Below are positions 45,871 through 56,168 of a DNA stretch of 64,000 nt, in pieces; positions within the stretch are counted from its first letter, which is position 1, and the number at the start of each line of letters is the position of its first letter. The stretch covers positions 1-64,000 of the forward strand of contig NZ_JAGGPN010000001.1 in assembly GCF_018613795.1 (NCBI RefSeq), written 5' to 3'. The stretch is from Arthrobacter sp. ISL-65 (GTDB lineage Bacteria; Actinomycetota; Actinomycetes; Actinomycetales; Micrococcaceae). The translations under genes and the position numbers were made by a program. A model generated the notes under the pieces. That model saw only the letters and a program-made list of their open reading frames with translations. It was not told the DNA's origin and did no database searches.

Positions 45871-47022
45871 CTAGACCAGAACCAGGTCGTCAACGTGAAC
45901 AACTTCACGGTCGAAGCCGCGGCCCAGAGCCTCGCCCAGCTCCACAGTGGACCGTCCCAGCATCTGCGGCAGTTCGGCCGCGGAGTAGTTCACCAGGCCG
46001 CGGGCGATCACCGTGCCGTCCAGCGAAACCATTTCGACGGCGTCTCCGCTTTCAAAGTTGCCCTCAACAGCCTTGATGCCGGCGGGCAGCAGCGAGGTAC
46101 GGTTGTCCCGCACGGCCCGGACGGCGCCGTCGTCAAGGATCAGCCGTCCCTGCACATGGGCGAGGTGCGCGAGCCACATCATCCGGACGGACTTGCGTCC
46201 GCCATTGACGGTAAACCAGGTTCCGACGTCCTCGCCGGCCAGCGCGGCGGAGGCGTTGGCGGTGGACGTGACGAGGGCCGGGATGCCCGAATCGGCCGCC
46301 ATCAGGGCCGCCTCCACCTTGGTCTGCATGCCGCCGGTGCCCACGCCGGCCTTGCCGGTCTTGCCGATGGAGACGCCGTCGAGGTCCTCCGGGCCGTCCA
46401 CTTGGGGTATCCGCTTCGCGCCTAGGGCGGGCGGGCCGTCATACAGGGAGTCGACGTCGGACAGCAGCACCAGTGCATCGGCGCGCACCAGGTGCGCCAC
46501 GAGGGCTGACAGGCGGTCATTGTCGCCGAAACGGATCTTGTGGGTGGCCACGGTGTCGTTCTCGTTGACGACGGGCACGACGCCGAGGTTCAGGAGCCGG
46601 TTGAGGGCCCGGAATGCATTCTGATGATGGCTGCGCCGCATGAGGTCATCGGCGGTGAGGAGCACTTGGCTCACGGTGACGCCGTGGGCGGCGAACGCAT
46701 GGGTATACCGGGCCATCAGCAGTCCCTGCCCCACGCTGGCGGCGGCCTGCTGTGTGGCGAGGTCACGCGGACGCTTTGCCAGGCCGAGCGGCGCGAGACC
46801 GGCCGCGATGGCGCCGGAAGACACGAGGATGATCTCGGTGCCCGCATTGCACTTGGCGGCCAGCGCGTCTGAAAGTTCGGTCAGCGCCTCCTCCGATATT
46901 CCGCCCTTGATGCTGGTAAGGGACGACGATCCTACTTTGACGACAATGCGGCGCGCCCTGGCGAGCATGCTGCGGTCGTCGGTCTTGGGTTCCTCGATGA
47001 CAATTGCGGAAGTATCAGTCAC
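45871..47022 (-). CDS. proB: Glutamate 5-kinase ProB
   Basis: The protein has an amino acid kinase domain (RIVVKVGSSSLTS, LVSSGAIAAGL, NENDTVATHKIRFGDNDRLSALVA, GTGGMQTKVEAA) and a C-terminal PUA domain (VNYSAAELPQMLGRS). It phosphorylates glutamate for proline synthesis and is usually inhibited by proline. GTG 47022 begins the usual N-terminus (TDTSAIVIEEP); ATG 47043 is an in-frame alternative overlapping obgE by 11 bases. GAGGAG lies between the two starts. Confidence 0.95.
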   Translation of the reverse strand: MTDTSAIVIEEPKTDDRSMLARARRIVVKVGSSSLTSIKGGISEEALTELSDALAAKCNAGTEIILVSSGAIAAGLAPLGLAKRPRDLATQQAAASVGQGLLMARYTHAFAAHGVTVSQVLLTADDLMRRSHHQNAFRALNRLLNLGVVPVVNENDTVATHKIRFGDNDRLSALVAHLVRADALVLLSDVDSLYDGPPALGAKRIPQVDGPEDLDGVSIGKTGKAGVGTGGMQTKVEAALMAADSGIPALVTSTANASAALAGEDVGTWFTVNGGRKSVRMMWLAHLAHVQGRLILDDGAVRAVRDNRTSLLPAGIKAVEGNFESGDAVEMVSLDGTVIARGLVNYSAAELPQMLGRSTVELGEALGRGFDREVVHVDDLVLV

Positions 47023-47032
47023 GTGTGCGGGT

Positions 47033-48622
47033 TCACTCCTCATGTTCGGTGTTCAGTCCACTCTCCTTGAGGGGCCGGGCAGCCCGGCGCGCGCTGACGG
47101 ACTCGGTCCAGATGCCGGCCTTGCGTTCGGCTTCCAGCTCGGCCCGTGCCGCTGCCTTCGCGTCGCGCCGTTCGATCTGTTCCTCGCGCTTCTGGCCGCG
47201 GGTGGGACGGTCGCCGATGTCTGCGAAGCGGACGTCCGTGCCGCGCGGCGAAGCCAGCAGCTCGGCGCCAGCCATCATGGTCGGCTCCCAGTCGAACACC
47301 ACGCCGTCGTCCTCGCCGATCACCACGGTGTCGCCGGGCTTGGCGCCCTGCTTGAACAGCTCGGTTTCGACGCCGAGCTTGGCCAGGCGGTCGGCAAGGT
47401 AGCCAATGGCTTCCTCGTTGGTGAAGTCCGTCTGCTTGACCCAGCGCACGGGCTTCTCGCCCAGAACGCGGAACAGAGGCTCCAGGTTTTTCTCCTCGCG
47501 GCGGATCCGGAAACCGGTCTCGTTGACGGCGCGGGGCCGCAGCACCGGTGCGTGCACCTTCGGCGGCGTGGCTGCCACACTGTCGCGGGCGGCCTTGACG
47601 ATCTCTGCCATGGCGAAACCAAGCTGGCGCAGGCCCTCATGGCTCGTGGCTGAAACTTCGAAGACCCGGTAGCCACGGGATTCAAGCTCAGGCCGGACAA
47701 ACTCGGCCATGTCCTTGCCGTCCGGCAGGTCCACCTTGTTAAGCGCCACCAGCCGGGGGCGGTGGTTGAGCGGGACAACCTCGCCGTCCGAGCCGGCGTA
47801 GCTCATGTCCACCGCATACTTTTCGAGCTCGGTTTCGATAATTGCGAGGTCGGAGAGTGGATCTCGGTCAGATTCCAGCGTACCGCAGTCCAAAACGTGC
47901 ACCAAAGCGGCACAGCGCTCGACGTGGCGGAGGAAGTTGTGGCCCAGGCCCTTGCCTTCGCTGGCACCCTCGATGAGGCCCGGAACGTCGGCAATGGTAA
48001 AACGGACGTCGCCGGCCTGGACCACGCCAAGGTTGGGGATGAGGGTGGTGAAGGGGTAGTCGGCGATCTTCGGGCGGGCGGCCGACATGGCCGCGATCAG
48101 GCTGGACTTGCCGGCGGAGGGGAAACCTACCAGGGCAATGTCGGCGATCGACTTCAGCTCCAGGACAATATCGCTGGCGTCACCCTCGATGCCGAGCAGG
48201 GCGAACCCGGGCGCCCGCCGCTTCTGCGAGGACAGCGCGGCGTTTCCCAGACCGCCGATCCCGCCGGACGCTGCGACAAATTCGGTGCCCTCCCCCACGA
48301 GGTCAGCAAGCACCTTGCCGTCCTTGGTCTTGACGACGGTCCCCTCGGGGACAGGCAGGACCAAAGTTTCGCCGTTCTTGCCGCCGCGCCAGTCACCCAT
48401 GCCCGGGCCGCCGTTGGTGGCATGCCGGTGGGGTGCGTGGTGGTAGTCCAGCAGCGTGGTGGTCTGCGAGTCGACGCGCAGGATGACGTCGCCACCGTTG
48501 CCGCCGTTGCCGCCGTCGGGCCCGCCCAGCGGCTTGAACTTCTCACGGTGAACGGAGACACAGCCGTGGCCGCCGGTACCGCCGGATACGTGCAGTACTA
48601 CCCGGTCTACAAAGCTCGCCAC
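47033..48622 (-). CDS. obgE: Obg-family GTPase
   Basis: The 529-residue protein has the glycine-rich OBG fold ([33 protein letters not shown]), a G domain with [27 protein letters not shown] and NKVD, then an OCT domain and a charged tail. Obg acts in 50S assembly and stress control. It starts at GTG 48622, downstream of rpmA as in most bacteria. Confidence 0.96.
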   Translation of the reverse strand: MASFVDRVVLHVSGGTGGHGCVSVHREKFKPLGGPDGGNGGNGGDVILRVDSQTTTLLDYHHAPHRHATNGGPGMGDWRGGKNGETLVLPVPEGTVVKTKDGKVLADLVGEGTEFVAASGGIGGLGNAALSSQKRRAPGFALLGIEGDASDIVLELKSIADIALVGFPSAGKSSLIAAMSAARPKIADYPFTTLIPNLGVVQAGDVRFTIADVPGLIEGASEGKGLGHNFLRHVERCAALVHVLDCGTLESDRDPLSDLAIIETELEKYAVDMSYAGSDGEVVPLNHRPRLVALNKVDLPDGKDMAEFVRPELESRGYRVFEVSATSHEGLRQLGFAMAEIVKAARDSVAATPPKVHAPVLRPRAVNETGFRIRREEKNLEPLFRVLGEKPVRWVKQTDFTNEEAIGYLADRLAKLGVETELFKQGAKPGDTVVIGEDDGVVFDWEPTMMAGAELLASPRGTDVRFADIGDRPTRGQKREEQIERRDAKAAARAELEAERKAGIWTESVSARRAARPLKESGLNTEHEE

Positions 48623-48739
48623 GTTGAATCTCCTCTGTTGCTGATCAGGCCGTTCTGAACGTCCAAATCGATTGTAATGCGGTTAAAAGAACAGTGGAGC
48701 GAGCCATCATGGCCCGCTCCACCGGTTCAGAACTTGTTG

Positions 48740-49003
48740 TTACTCTGCAGCTGCAGCAGCAACGATGTTGACGACCCGACGGCCGCGGCGCGTGCCGAAT
48801 TCAACGGCGCCTGCCTGCAGGGCGAACAGGGTGTCGTCGCCGCCACGGCCAACGCCCGCACCGGGGTGGAAGTGGGTGCCGCGCTGGCGGACGATGATCT
48901 CGCCAGCGGAAACTACCTGGCCGCCGAAGCGCTTGACGCCGAGGTACTGGGCGTTGGAGTCACGACCGTTGCGAGTGGAGCTCGCGCCTTTTTTGTGTGC
49001 CAT
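48740..49003 (-). CDS. rpmA: Ribosomal protein L27
   Basis: The 87-residue product [29 protein letters not shown] is the standard bL27 N-terminus. It is located 57 bases after rplU and before obgE. Confidence 0.98.
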   Translation of the reverse strand: MAHKKGASSTRNGRDSNAQYLGVKRFGGQVVSAGEIIVRQRGTHFHPGAGVGRGGDDTLFALQAGAVEFGTRRGRRVVNIVAAAAAE

Positions 49004-49060
49004 TTGGAATGCCTGCCTTTAATTCTTGAGACTGCGGGAAACCTGAACAGTAACCAGTGG

Positions 49061-49369
49061 TTACTTGATACCGGTGATCTTGACCTTGGTCAGTTCCTGG
49101 CGGTGACCCTGGCGCTTCTTGTAACCGGTCTTGTTCTTGAACTTCTGGATGACGATCTTAGGACCACGGAGGTCCTGGAGGATCTCAGCCGTAACAGTTA
49201 CCTTGGCCAGGTCCGCAGCTGCGGAGGTGACCTTGTCACCGTCCACCAGGAGCAGCGCGGGCAGCTCAATGGTGCTGCCAGCTCCACCGGCGACGCGGTT
49301 CAGGGTAACGAAGTCTCCAACGGAAACCTTCTCTTGGCGGCCGCCTGCGCGGACAATCGCGTACACCAC
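49061..49369 (-). CDS. rplU: Ribosomal protein L21
   Basis: The product of 102 residues, [20 protein letters not shown] and later [17 protein letters not shown], is bL21. GTG 49369 is chosen, because GAGAAGTGAG lies 7 bases upstream and the product then has the usual length; GTG 49381 is an in-frame alternative. Confidence 0.96.
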   Translation of the reverse strand: MVYAIVRAGGRQEKVSVGDFVTLNRVAGGAGSTIELPALLLVDGDKVTSAAADLAKVTVTAEILQDLRGPKIVIQKFKNKTGYKKRQGHRQELTKVKITGIK

Positions 49370-49697
49370 TTGGGAACTCACTTCTCTCGACGTTTATTAC
49401 TAAATTTGCGTGCGGAAGCCAGGTCCGGAAATTGGCCTGGTTCTCGCTGTGCCTCAACGCCGTGGATTCCCCGGGGGAATCCGTGAGCTATCCCAGGAAC
49501 ATGTCCGAGTGGACGATCCCGGGTCATAACCCAAGTGTTGGCGTAAGCACCGAAGATCTAGAATACGCTAATTCCGTCGTCGGCCGCAAATGAGGCTGGC
49601 ACCGGTGGGTTGTCCGTGATAAGCGCCACACAGGCCGCTGTTCCGGACATCCGATGCCGTGCGCCACTATCCTACCGGGTAGCGGGCCCGCTTTCGC
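49370..49697. promoter_or_regulatory. rplU upstream region
   Basis: There is no gene in 328 bases. A palindrome GATTCCCCCGGGGAATC lies at about 49465-49481, in the untranslated leader or promoter of rplU-rpmA-obgE. No known leader motif for L21 operons is recognised. Confidence 0.35.
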
Positions 49698-51263
49698 TCA
49701 ACTGTGGCGGCTCGGCGCGTCGAAGAATTCCACCTCGTACCGGCAGGACTGCCGGAAAGCGGCGATCATCGCTTTGCGCTCCCCCAATGACGCGGCACGG
49801 CCGGCGTCGTCGGCGATTTCGATGGCCCGCAGGGTGGCGGCAGCAAAGTCCTCGTCGGCGTAAGTCCGCAGCCACTCCGCGTACGGGTGCCCGGCCTGTG
49901 CTCCGGCGGCCACATATTCGGCGTGCAGGGTCTCCCCCACCTCGGCGTACAGCCAGAAGCAAGGCAGGACCGCGGCAACCAGCACCGCGTAACTGCCGCC
50001 CGCCGAAGCCGCCAGCAGATGATCGACGTAAGCCTTCGTGACCGGGCCCAGCTCCGTCCGCACGGTGCGCGTGCTGAGCCAGTTGCGGTGCAGTTCCGAT
50101 TCAACTTCCAGGCATTGCTGGGCGGAGCGGGCCCAGAACAGCTGCTCGGACTCGGTTGGCGCGAGCGCACTGGCCCTGGCCAGGACCCGGGAGTAGCCGT
50201 TGAGGTATATGGCGTCCTGTGCCAGGTAGTACGCGAATTCCTTTTCCGCCAGGGTGCCGTCGGCAAGCCCACGGATGAAGCCCAGGCCATAGATGTCTTC
50301 AAGGTCGGCAACGGTCTCGGCGCGCAGCAGTTCCGCGAACCCGCCCCTGCGCTCGGGCTGGGCCACGTGGTGGAAATGGTTGATCGGTCCGTTGCCGGCG
50401 CCGACCTCCAGCAGCCCGGAGGTGCGGAGGGCTCCGGCCAGCCACGGTTTGACCGCTCGCAGTGACGCTTCCCAGTCACCCAGCCGCGCCTGCGCGGTGG
50501 CCATGGCCGAGGAAAGCGAGCACCCGGTACCGTGGCTGTTCCGCGTGCTGATCCGTTCGCCCGCAACCTCAACCACCTCCGCCGACAGCAGCCCGGCCGT
50601 GTTCACGAGGGCGTCCGGGCAGGTTGAGCCGTTCAGGTGCCCGCCTTTGACGAGGACCGTTGCACCGGTCTGGTCCGCGAGCCGCCTGCCCTGGTCAAGG
50701 GCGGCGGCCCAGTCCGCGGCCTCCGTTTCCCCGAGCAGCATGGCCAATTCGGGAAGGTTCGGGGTGATCAGGTGCGCCAGAGGCAGCAGTTTCCGGAGGG
50801 CTGCCTCTGCAGACTCCTGGAGGAGGCGGTCACCGCTGGTAGCCACCATCACCGGATCGAGAACCACGACGCCGGGCTTCACCTTTTCGAGCCAGACGCG
50901 GACGGCTGCGATAACACGTTCATCGCCCAGCATGCCGATCTTCACGGCGTCCACGTGGATGTCGTCGCTGACAGCGTCCAGTTGCGCTGACAGGAAGGAA
51001 GCCGGCGGAACGTGCACGCCGCACACGCCGGTGGTGTTCTGCGCAGTGAGGGCCGTTATTGCCGCCATGCCGTAGCCGCCGTGGGCCGCAATGCTTTTCA
51101 GATCGGCCTGGATGCCTGCACCGCCGGAAGGATCCGAGCCTGCGATGGCCAGGACCCGGGGAACGTCGCGGGAGGTCTGAATGGCCGGCCCAACGGTTTC
51201 CAGAAGCGACTTGGCGGCGGCCGGGGGTGCGGGCAGTACTGAAGCTGATGACAACGAAGACAT
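49698..51263 (-). CDS. thiD: HMP/HMP-P kinase fused to TenA thiaminase II
   Basis: This is a 521-residue fusion. Residues about 38-300 are ThiD (LAIAGSDPSGGAGIQADLK, VLVKGGHL, SRNSHGTGCSLSSA-like end), which phosphorylates hydroxymethylpyrimidine twice. Residues about 305-521 are a TenA domain, helical, with VLVAAVLPCFWLYAEVGE, for salvage of thiamine breakdown products. The ATG at 51263 touches the AAGGG of the riboswitch; TTG 51254, 7 bases further, is a better-spaced start. The gene stands between rne and rplU and is controlled by the TPP riboswitch. Confidence 0.93.
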   Translation of the reverse strand: MSSLSSASVLPAPPAAAKSLLETVGPAIQTSRDVPRVLAIAGSDPSGGAGIQADLKSIAAHGGYGMAAITALTAQNTTGVCGVHVPPASFLSAQLDAVSDDIHVDAVKIGMLGDERVIAAVRVWLEKVKPGVVVLDPVMVATSGDRLLQESAEAALRKLLPLAHLITPNLPELAMLLGETEAADWAAALDQGRRLADQTGATVLVKGGHLNGSTCPDALVNTAGLLSAEVVEVAGERISTRNSHGTGCSLSSAMATAQARLGDWEASLRAVKPWLAGALRTSGLLEVGAGNGPINHFHHVAQPERRGGFAELLRAETVADLEDIYGLGFIRGLADGTLAEKEFAYYLAQDAIYLNGYSRVLARASALAPTESEQLFWARSAQQCLEVESELHRNWLSTRTVRTELGPVTKAYVDHLLAASAGGSYAVLVAAVLPCFWLYAEVGETLHAEYVAAGAQAGHPYAEWLRTYADEDFAAATLRAIEIADDAGRAASLGERKAMIAAFRQSCRYEVEFFDAPSRHS

Positions 51264-51337
51264 CCCTTCGCCGGTGCTAACCGGACAGGTTCAACGGGTT
51301 TGGATCTCAGCCGGCCCTTGCGCGGCACCCCGTGTCA
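51264..51337 (-). ncRNA. TPP riboswitch (THI element)
   Basis: On the minus strand: ACGGGGTGCC, then GGCTGAGATCC, then ACCCGTTGAACCTG, CCGGTTAGCACCGGCGAAGGGA. All conserved boxes are present. The last bases include the AAGGG ribosome site of thiD, so bound TPP should block translation. Confidence 0.95.
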
Positions 51338-51467
51338 GTCCTCCAGCCTAGCGGTTCGTTCGGCGCGCGGCGCCAAATTTGGCGTTTGAGACGGGCTTCC
51401 GCGGGCGCCGTTGACCGCTGCCCTCTGCCTTCTGCCCTTTGCCGGCTGACGAATGCCCGGAACCAGG

Positions 51468-51502
51468 AAGGTCCGGCACCGCAGCCGCGGTGCCGGACCT
51501 TT
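51468..51502. terminator. Hairpin after rne
   Basis: AAGGTCCGGCACCGC and its complement form a 15-base stem around AGCC, between the rne stop and the thiD riboswitch. The flanking A/T runs are short. Confidence 0.65.
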
Positions 51503-51561
51503 TACTGGTGGGCTCGGAGGTCATTCACCCCGGAGTCCGGGGAGCTCAGAGTCCGCTTGTC

Positions 51562-54500
51562 CTACAGTTCTGAGGCGGGTACCCCGACCCCCAGAATGAT
51601 CGGTTCACTGGCCGGCTGCGGAACCGCCTTGGGCGTCTGCGCATTGCCTGCCTCGGGTGCCTTGGCCTCGTGCGAGTGCCCGGCGGCGGCAGCCGGAGCA
51701 ACCTCGTGGTGTTCCACGGATGTCTCGTTGGCTGCACCCTGGGCGCGGCTGGCACTGCGGTTTCGGCGCGGACGGCGGCTGCGGGACGGTGCTGCGGGGC
51801 TTTCCACCGGCTGCCGTGCCGCAGACTGACCCGCGGACTGGCTTTCGGCCCGCTGACCCTCCGGCTGCTGGCTTTCCGGGCGGACCCGCGCGGGAGCCTC
51901 GTCGTTGGCCTCCTCCTCTTCGGCGGGGGCAACCAGAGCGCCGAGGTGCGCGAAGGCTTCCTCCAGGCGGTCCAGCGTCAGGGCCGGCGCATCCTTGACC
52001 GGTTCCTCGCTGTGATCGACAAACGGAAGAATCACTTTCTCGCCGCCGAAGGTGAGCACTGCTCCGGGCCGTCCGGAGACGCTTTCCGTTTCCGGAGCGC
52101 GGTGCACCACGGGGCTTTCCGGTGCGGCGGCAGCGGGCGCGGCGGGCCGGGCGGCCTCACCCGACGCTGCGGCACTGTGCGCTGCTTCTTCCTCATGCAG
52201 GTGTGCGGCGTGGGCCGCTGCGGCGATGTTGGCGAGGGCAGCGCGGGTGGCCTCAGCCTTGGCGTGGCGCTCCGCCTCCGACGGTTCGGGGTGGTGCAGT
52301 GCTGCAGGGGCGGCGGGAGCAGTCTCGGCAGACGGCTGTCCGCCCTTGCCCCGGCGGCGCTTCCGCTCCGTACGGGCCGGCGGCTGGACCTCGGCACGGT
52401 GCACGTGGTGTTCAGCGGCCACGGTGTTGGCGCGTCGGTGCTCTACCGGCTCGTCATGGGTGACGACGCCCCGGCCCGCACATGCCTCGCACTGCTCGCC
52501 GAAGACTTCCAGGAGGCCGGTGCCCATGCGCTTGCGCGTCATCTGCACCAGTCCCAGGGACGTCACTTCGGCCACCTGGTGCTTGGTCCGGTCGCGGCCC
52601 AGGCATTCCACCATGCGGCGCAGGACCAGGTCGCGGTTAGACTCCAGCACCATGTCGATGAAGTCGATGACGATGATGCCGCCGATGTCGCGCAGGCGCA
52701 GCTGGCGGACAACTTCCTCGGCTGCTTCAAGGTTATTCTTGGTGACGGTCTCTTCAAGGTTGCCGCCGCTGCCGGTGAACTTGCCGGTGTTGACGTCAAC
52801 CACCGTCATGGCCTCGGTCCGGTCAATGACCAGCGAGCCGCCGGACGGCAGGAAGACCTTACGGTCGAGCGCCTTATGGATCTGCTCGTCGATGCGCCAG
52901 GCGGAGAAGATGTCCTCGTCCTTGGTCCACTTTTCGAGCCGGCCCACCAGGTCCGGGGCAACGTAGGTGACGTAAGCCTCAATGGTGTCCCACGCTTCGT
53001 CGCCGGAGACGATCAGCTTGGAGAAGTCCTCATTGAAGACGTCGCGCACAACCTTGATGGTCAGGTCCGGTTCGCCGTAGAGGAGTTCCGGGGCGAGGAC
53101 CTTGGTGGACTTCGCCTGGCTGTCAATCCCCTCCCACTGGGCACGGAGACGGTTGATGTCGTGGGTCAGTTCCTCCTCGGAGGCCCCCTCGGCGGCCGTG
53201 CGCACAATAACGCCGGCATCCTCGGGGAGGCGGTCCTTGAGGATTCGCTTCAGGCGGTTGCGTTCGACGTCGGGCAGCTTGCGGGAGATGCCGGTCATGG
53301 ACCCGCCGGGGACGTACACGAGGTAACGGCCGGGCAGGGAGATTTGGCTGGTCAGCCGCGCACCCTTGTGGCCCACCGGATCCTTGGTGACTTGGACCAG
53401 GACGGAGTCGCCGGACTTCAGCGCGTTCTCGATGCGGCGCTGCTTGCCTTCGAGGTTCACGGCTTCCCAGTTCACTTCGCCGGCGTACAGCACGGCGTTG
53501 CGGCCACGCCCGATGTCCACGAAAGCAGCTTCCATGGACGGCAGAACGTTCTGGACCTTGCCCAGGTAGACGTTGCCAATCAGGGAGTCCTGCTGCGTCT
53601 TGGAGACGAAATGCTCGGCCAGGACGCCGTCTTCCAGGACACCGATCTGGATTCTGTCGTCGCGCTGCCGCACGATCATCTGGCGGTCCACGGATTCCCG
53701 GCGAGCCAGGAACTCGGCCTCGGTGATCACGGTGCGGCGACGGCCGGTGTCCCGCGATTCGCGGCGGCGCTGCTTCTTGGCCTCCAGACGGGTGGATCCC
53801 TTGACGCTGGTGACGCGGTCGCTCGCAGGCGCCTCGCTAATAGTCCGGGGGGCGCGGACGCGGGTGACCGTGTTGGGGGGATCGTCTTCTCCCCCGCCGG
53901 TCAGTTCCAGATCCTGGTCGCCACGGCGGCGGCGACGGCGACGGCGGGACGTCACGCCATCTTCGAGCTGCGCACCCTCGTCTTCGCCGGCCTCGTCAGA
54001 AACTTCAGTGCCTTCATCGCCGTCGGTGATCTCACGGTCGGTCCGGCTGCGGCCGCGGCGGCCGCGGCTGCGCCGCCGGCGCCGCCCGCCGTCGTCCTCC
54101 AGCTCGTCCTCGACGTCCTCGGCGGCCGCATCCTCTTTCGCGGCGGAAACGGCAGGACGGACCACCGTGTTCAGGTCAGGGGCCTGGAAGATAATCGACG
54201 TCACTGACGACGGTTCCAGGAAAAGCGAGCCCAGGGGCGACTGCCCGGCGGCCTCTTCTTCGGCTTCTTCCTCGACAGCGGCCTCCAGTGCAGCCGCCGG
54301 TGCGGCAGGGGCTGCCTCGGTTGAATGCGCGGGGGCAGCAGCGCGCGCCCCAGCCGCCTTGGCGGGCTCTTCCGGCTGTCCTTCCGCCGGCACCTGCGAT
54401 GCTGACGTCCCTGTGACTGCAGACTCAGTTGTTGCCGACTCAGTGGCCGCTGCGGCGGCGGGTACCTCGGAGGACTCCGCGGGGCTTTCGACCGGCTCGG

Positions 54501-54927
54501 TGACCTTGGGCTTTGTTGTGCGGCGGCGGCGGACCGGCTTGGACTCGGCTGCCGGTTCCTCGGCGGACGGAACAGCCGCAGCCTCGGCGTCCGCGCCGGC
54601 GGTCTCTGCAAAAGCGGGCAGCGGTTCTTCGGCGACCTTCTTCCGGGCGCGGGTCCGGCGGACCGGGGTCTTGGCCGGTGCTTCTGCGGCGTCCCCGACA
54701 GCCGACTCCGGCACTGCCGTTTCAGGTGCTGCAGTTTCAGGTGCTGCGCCTTGAGACGTCAGTGTTTCCGGAGCGGGCAGTTCCGACGCCGCAGTCTCCG
54801 CGGCCGCTGCTGTGGCCTTGGGCGACGCCTTGCGGCGGGTCCGGGTGGCTTTCTTGGGGGCCTCAGCGGCGGTTTCGCCGGTGGCAGCCGCTTCTTCGTT
54901 GACAGCTATAACCTGGTCATTATCCAT
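51562..54927 (-). CDS. rne: Ribonuclease E/G family protein
   Basis: From ATG 54927 (AGGAG 11 bases before) the product is 1121 residues. Residues 1-about 370 are a disordered Ala/Glu/Pro-rich region with Arg-rich patches (GGRRRRRSRGRRGRSR) and RRRRRRRRGDQD. The catalytic core follows: an S1 domain (NVYLGKVQNVLPSMEAAFVDIGRGRNAVL) and the DNase I-like part with VVDVNTGKFTG and IGGIIVIDFIDM, then the zinc link CEACAGRG. A second disordered tail of about 250 residues follows. This layout, catalytic core in the middle, is the actinobacterial RNase E form. It processes rRNA and mRNA. Confidence 0.95.
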   Translation of the reverse strand: MDNDQVIAVNEEAAATGETAAEAPKKATRTRRKASPKATAAAAETAASELPAPETLTSQGAAPETAAPETAVPESAVGDAAEAPAKTPVRRTRARKKVAEEPLPAFAETAGADAEAAAVPSAEEPAAESKPVRRRRTTKPKVTEPVESPAESSEVPAAAAATESATTESAVTGTSASQVPAEGQPEEPAKAAGARAAAPAHSTEAAPAAPAAALEAAVEEEAEEEAAGQSPLGSLFLEPSSVTSIIFQAPDLNTVVRPAVSAAKEDAAAEDVEDELEDDGGRRRRRSRGRRGRSRTDREITDGDEGTEVSDEAGEDEGAQLEDGVTSRRRRRRRRGDQDLELTGGGEDDPPNTVTRVRAPRTISEAPASDRVTSVKGSTRLEAKKQRRRESRDTGRRRTVITEAEFLARRESVDRQMIVRQRDDRIQIGVLEDGVLAEHFVSKTQQDSLIGNVYLGKVQNVLPSMEAAFVDIGRGRNAVLYAGEVNWEAVNLEGKQRRIENALKSGDSVLVQVTKDPVGHKGARLTSQISLPGRYLVYVPGGSMTGISRKLPDVERNRLKRILKDRLPEDAGVIVRTAAEGASEEELTHDINRLRAQWEGIDSQAKSTKVLAPELLYGEPDLTIKVVRDVFNEDFSKLIVSGDEAWDTIEAYVTYVAPDLVGRLEKWTKDEDIFSAWRIDEQIHKALDRKVFLPSGGSLVIDRTEAMTVVDVNTGKFTGSGGNLEETVTKNNLEAAEEVVRQLRLRDIGGIIVIDFIDMVLESNRDLVLRRMVECLGRDRTKHQVAEVTSLGLVQMTRKRMGTGLLEVFGEQCEACAGRGVVTHDEPVEHRRANTVAAEHHVHRAEVQPPARTERKRRRGKGGQPSAETAPAAPAALHHPEPSEAERHAKAEATRAALANIAAAAHAAHLHEEEAAHSAAASGEAARPAAPAAAAPESPVVHRAPETESVSGRPGAVLTFGGEKVILPFVDHSEEPVKDAPALTLDRLEEAFAHLGALVAPAEEEEANDEAPARVRPESQQPEGQRAESQSAGQSAARQPVESPAAPSRSRRPRRNRSASRAQGAANETSVEHHEVAPAAAAGHSHEAKAPEAGNAQTPKAVPQPASEPIILGVGVPASEL

Positions 54928-55384
54928 ATGTGGCAACACTCCTGCCCCTGACGTACCGCCACATTCGGCACCCATTGGGGCACATATTGTCAAAACCCGC
55001 AGGCATTGACAGAAGTCAATTGGATACCAGCAGGCTCGCACCGGCAGTGGGGTGCGGCAGGCCTGACAGGCCGGCGGGGTTGTTACTGGAACCCGTTGTT
55101 TCTGACATCCACAACCAGGTGCCGTCCAATGGAAGGCGGGAGGCTGGATCTTCTTTCCAAAGCCTGCACCACTGCTCATTGGCGGTCTTGGGAACAAGCC
55201 ACCGGACTGGAGTTCGAATGTGGTTCTCGCTCCAGCCACGTTTATTCTCTCATATCGCCGTTCAAATACGCTGTAATTGTGTGACAAAGCTGGTCAATGC
55301 CGCCATTGGCCACTGGTACAGGCTGCCTTAAGCTGGCGGCGATACAATCTGGGCAGGAGCACCCCAGACAAAGGACGCCATCCA
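54928..55384. other. Upstream region of rne and of the VKOR gene
   Basis: There is no gene in about 457 bases. The inverted repeat TTGAC-AGAA-GTCAA stands at 55006-55019. The promoters of both divergent genes should lie here. The minus-strand frame running upstream of rne lacks protein character. Confidence 0.35.
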
Positions 55385-56068
55385 ATGCCACGCACTTCGC
55401 CTTCCACGGGCACGGACTACGAACAGGATCCCCAGGACGGTGCCGGGCCCGCCGCGGCTTCGGCCGGTGCCGCAGTTCCGGCCATGACCCGCGACCGCCG
55501 GTTCGGCTGGCTGCTGGTCGTCACCGGCATTGTGGGCTGGCTGGCATCGGGCATCCTGGTGCTGGAAAAGCTTGAGGTCCTCAAGGATCCCAACCATGCC
55601 ACCGTCTGCGACGTAAACCCCTGGATTTCCTGCGGTCAGGTGATGCAGACCCCGCAGAGTTCAGTCTTTGGCTTCCCCAACATGTTTATCGGAATCGTGG
55701 CCTTCGCCGTGATCATCACCACCGGCATGGGGCTGCTGGCCGGCGCCCGGTTCGCCCGCTGGTACTGGCTCGGCCTGCAGGCCGGCGTCACTCTGGGCTT
55801 CATCTTCGTGGTCTGGCTGTGGGCCCAGGCACTGTACGTGATTCACATCCTGTGCCCGTTCTGCATGGTTGTCTGGGCAGTGATGATCCCGCTCTTCGTC
55901 TGGGTGACCGTCCGCAACGTCGTCCGCGGCGCCATTCCGGCGCCGGCAGGCCTGGCCCGCATCCTGGGCGATTCCGGCTGGATTATCACCGCGCTGCTCT
56001 ACGTAGCCGTGATTGCGACTATTTTCTTCGCGTTCATCCAGGTGTTCGCCGGCACCTCGGGCTTCTAA
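55385..56068 (+). CDS. Vitamin K epoxide reductase (VKOR) family membrane protein
   Basis: The 227-residue protein has a cytoplasmic N-terminus and five membrane spans. The loop cysteines are in CDVNPWISCGQVM and the active CxxC is in HILCPFCMVVW. VKOR proteins reoxidise DsbA-like partners with quinone, replacing DsbB in actinobacteria. No DsbA is fused or adjacent. The start ATG 55385 is the first that leads into the charged N-terminus. Confidence 0.9.
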   Translation: MPRTSPSTGTDYEQDPQDGAGPAAASAGAAVPAMTRDRRFGWLLVVTGIVGWLASGILVLEKLEVLKDPNHATVCDVNPWISCGQVMQTPQSSVFGFPNMFIGIVAFAVIITTGMGLLAGARFARWYWLGLQAGVTLGFIFVVWLWAQALYVIHILCPFCMVVWAVMIPLFVWVTVRNVVRGAIPAPAGLARILGDSGWIITALLYVAVIATIFFAFIQVFAGTSGF

Positions 56069-56070
56069 CG

Positions 56071-56134
56071 GCGCGAACGTACAGTTGTGGCCCCCCACTC
56101 CGTCGAGTGGGGGGCCACAACTGTACGTTCGCGC
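56071..56134. terminator. Very long hairpin between VKOR gene and ndk
   Basis: Two 29-base arms are perfect complements around CCGTCG, 30 base pairs if the loop ends pair. It separates convergent genes and should terminate both. It is much longer than a usual terminator. Confidence 0.8.
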
Positions 56135-56168
56135 TCAACCTGCCAGCGCGCTTAACCTGCCGGGAAGC

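Noticed and set aside
51670..54207. 845-residue plus-strand frame opposite rne
   Set aside because: Antisense to the RNase E core and without recognisable domains.
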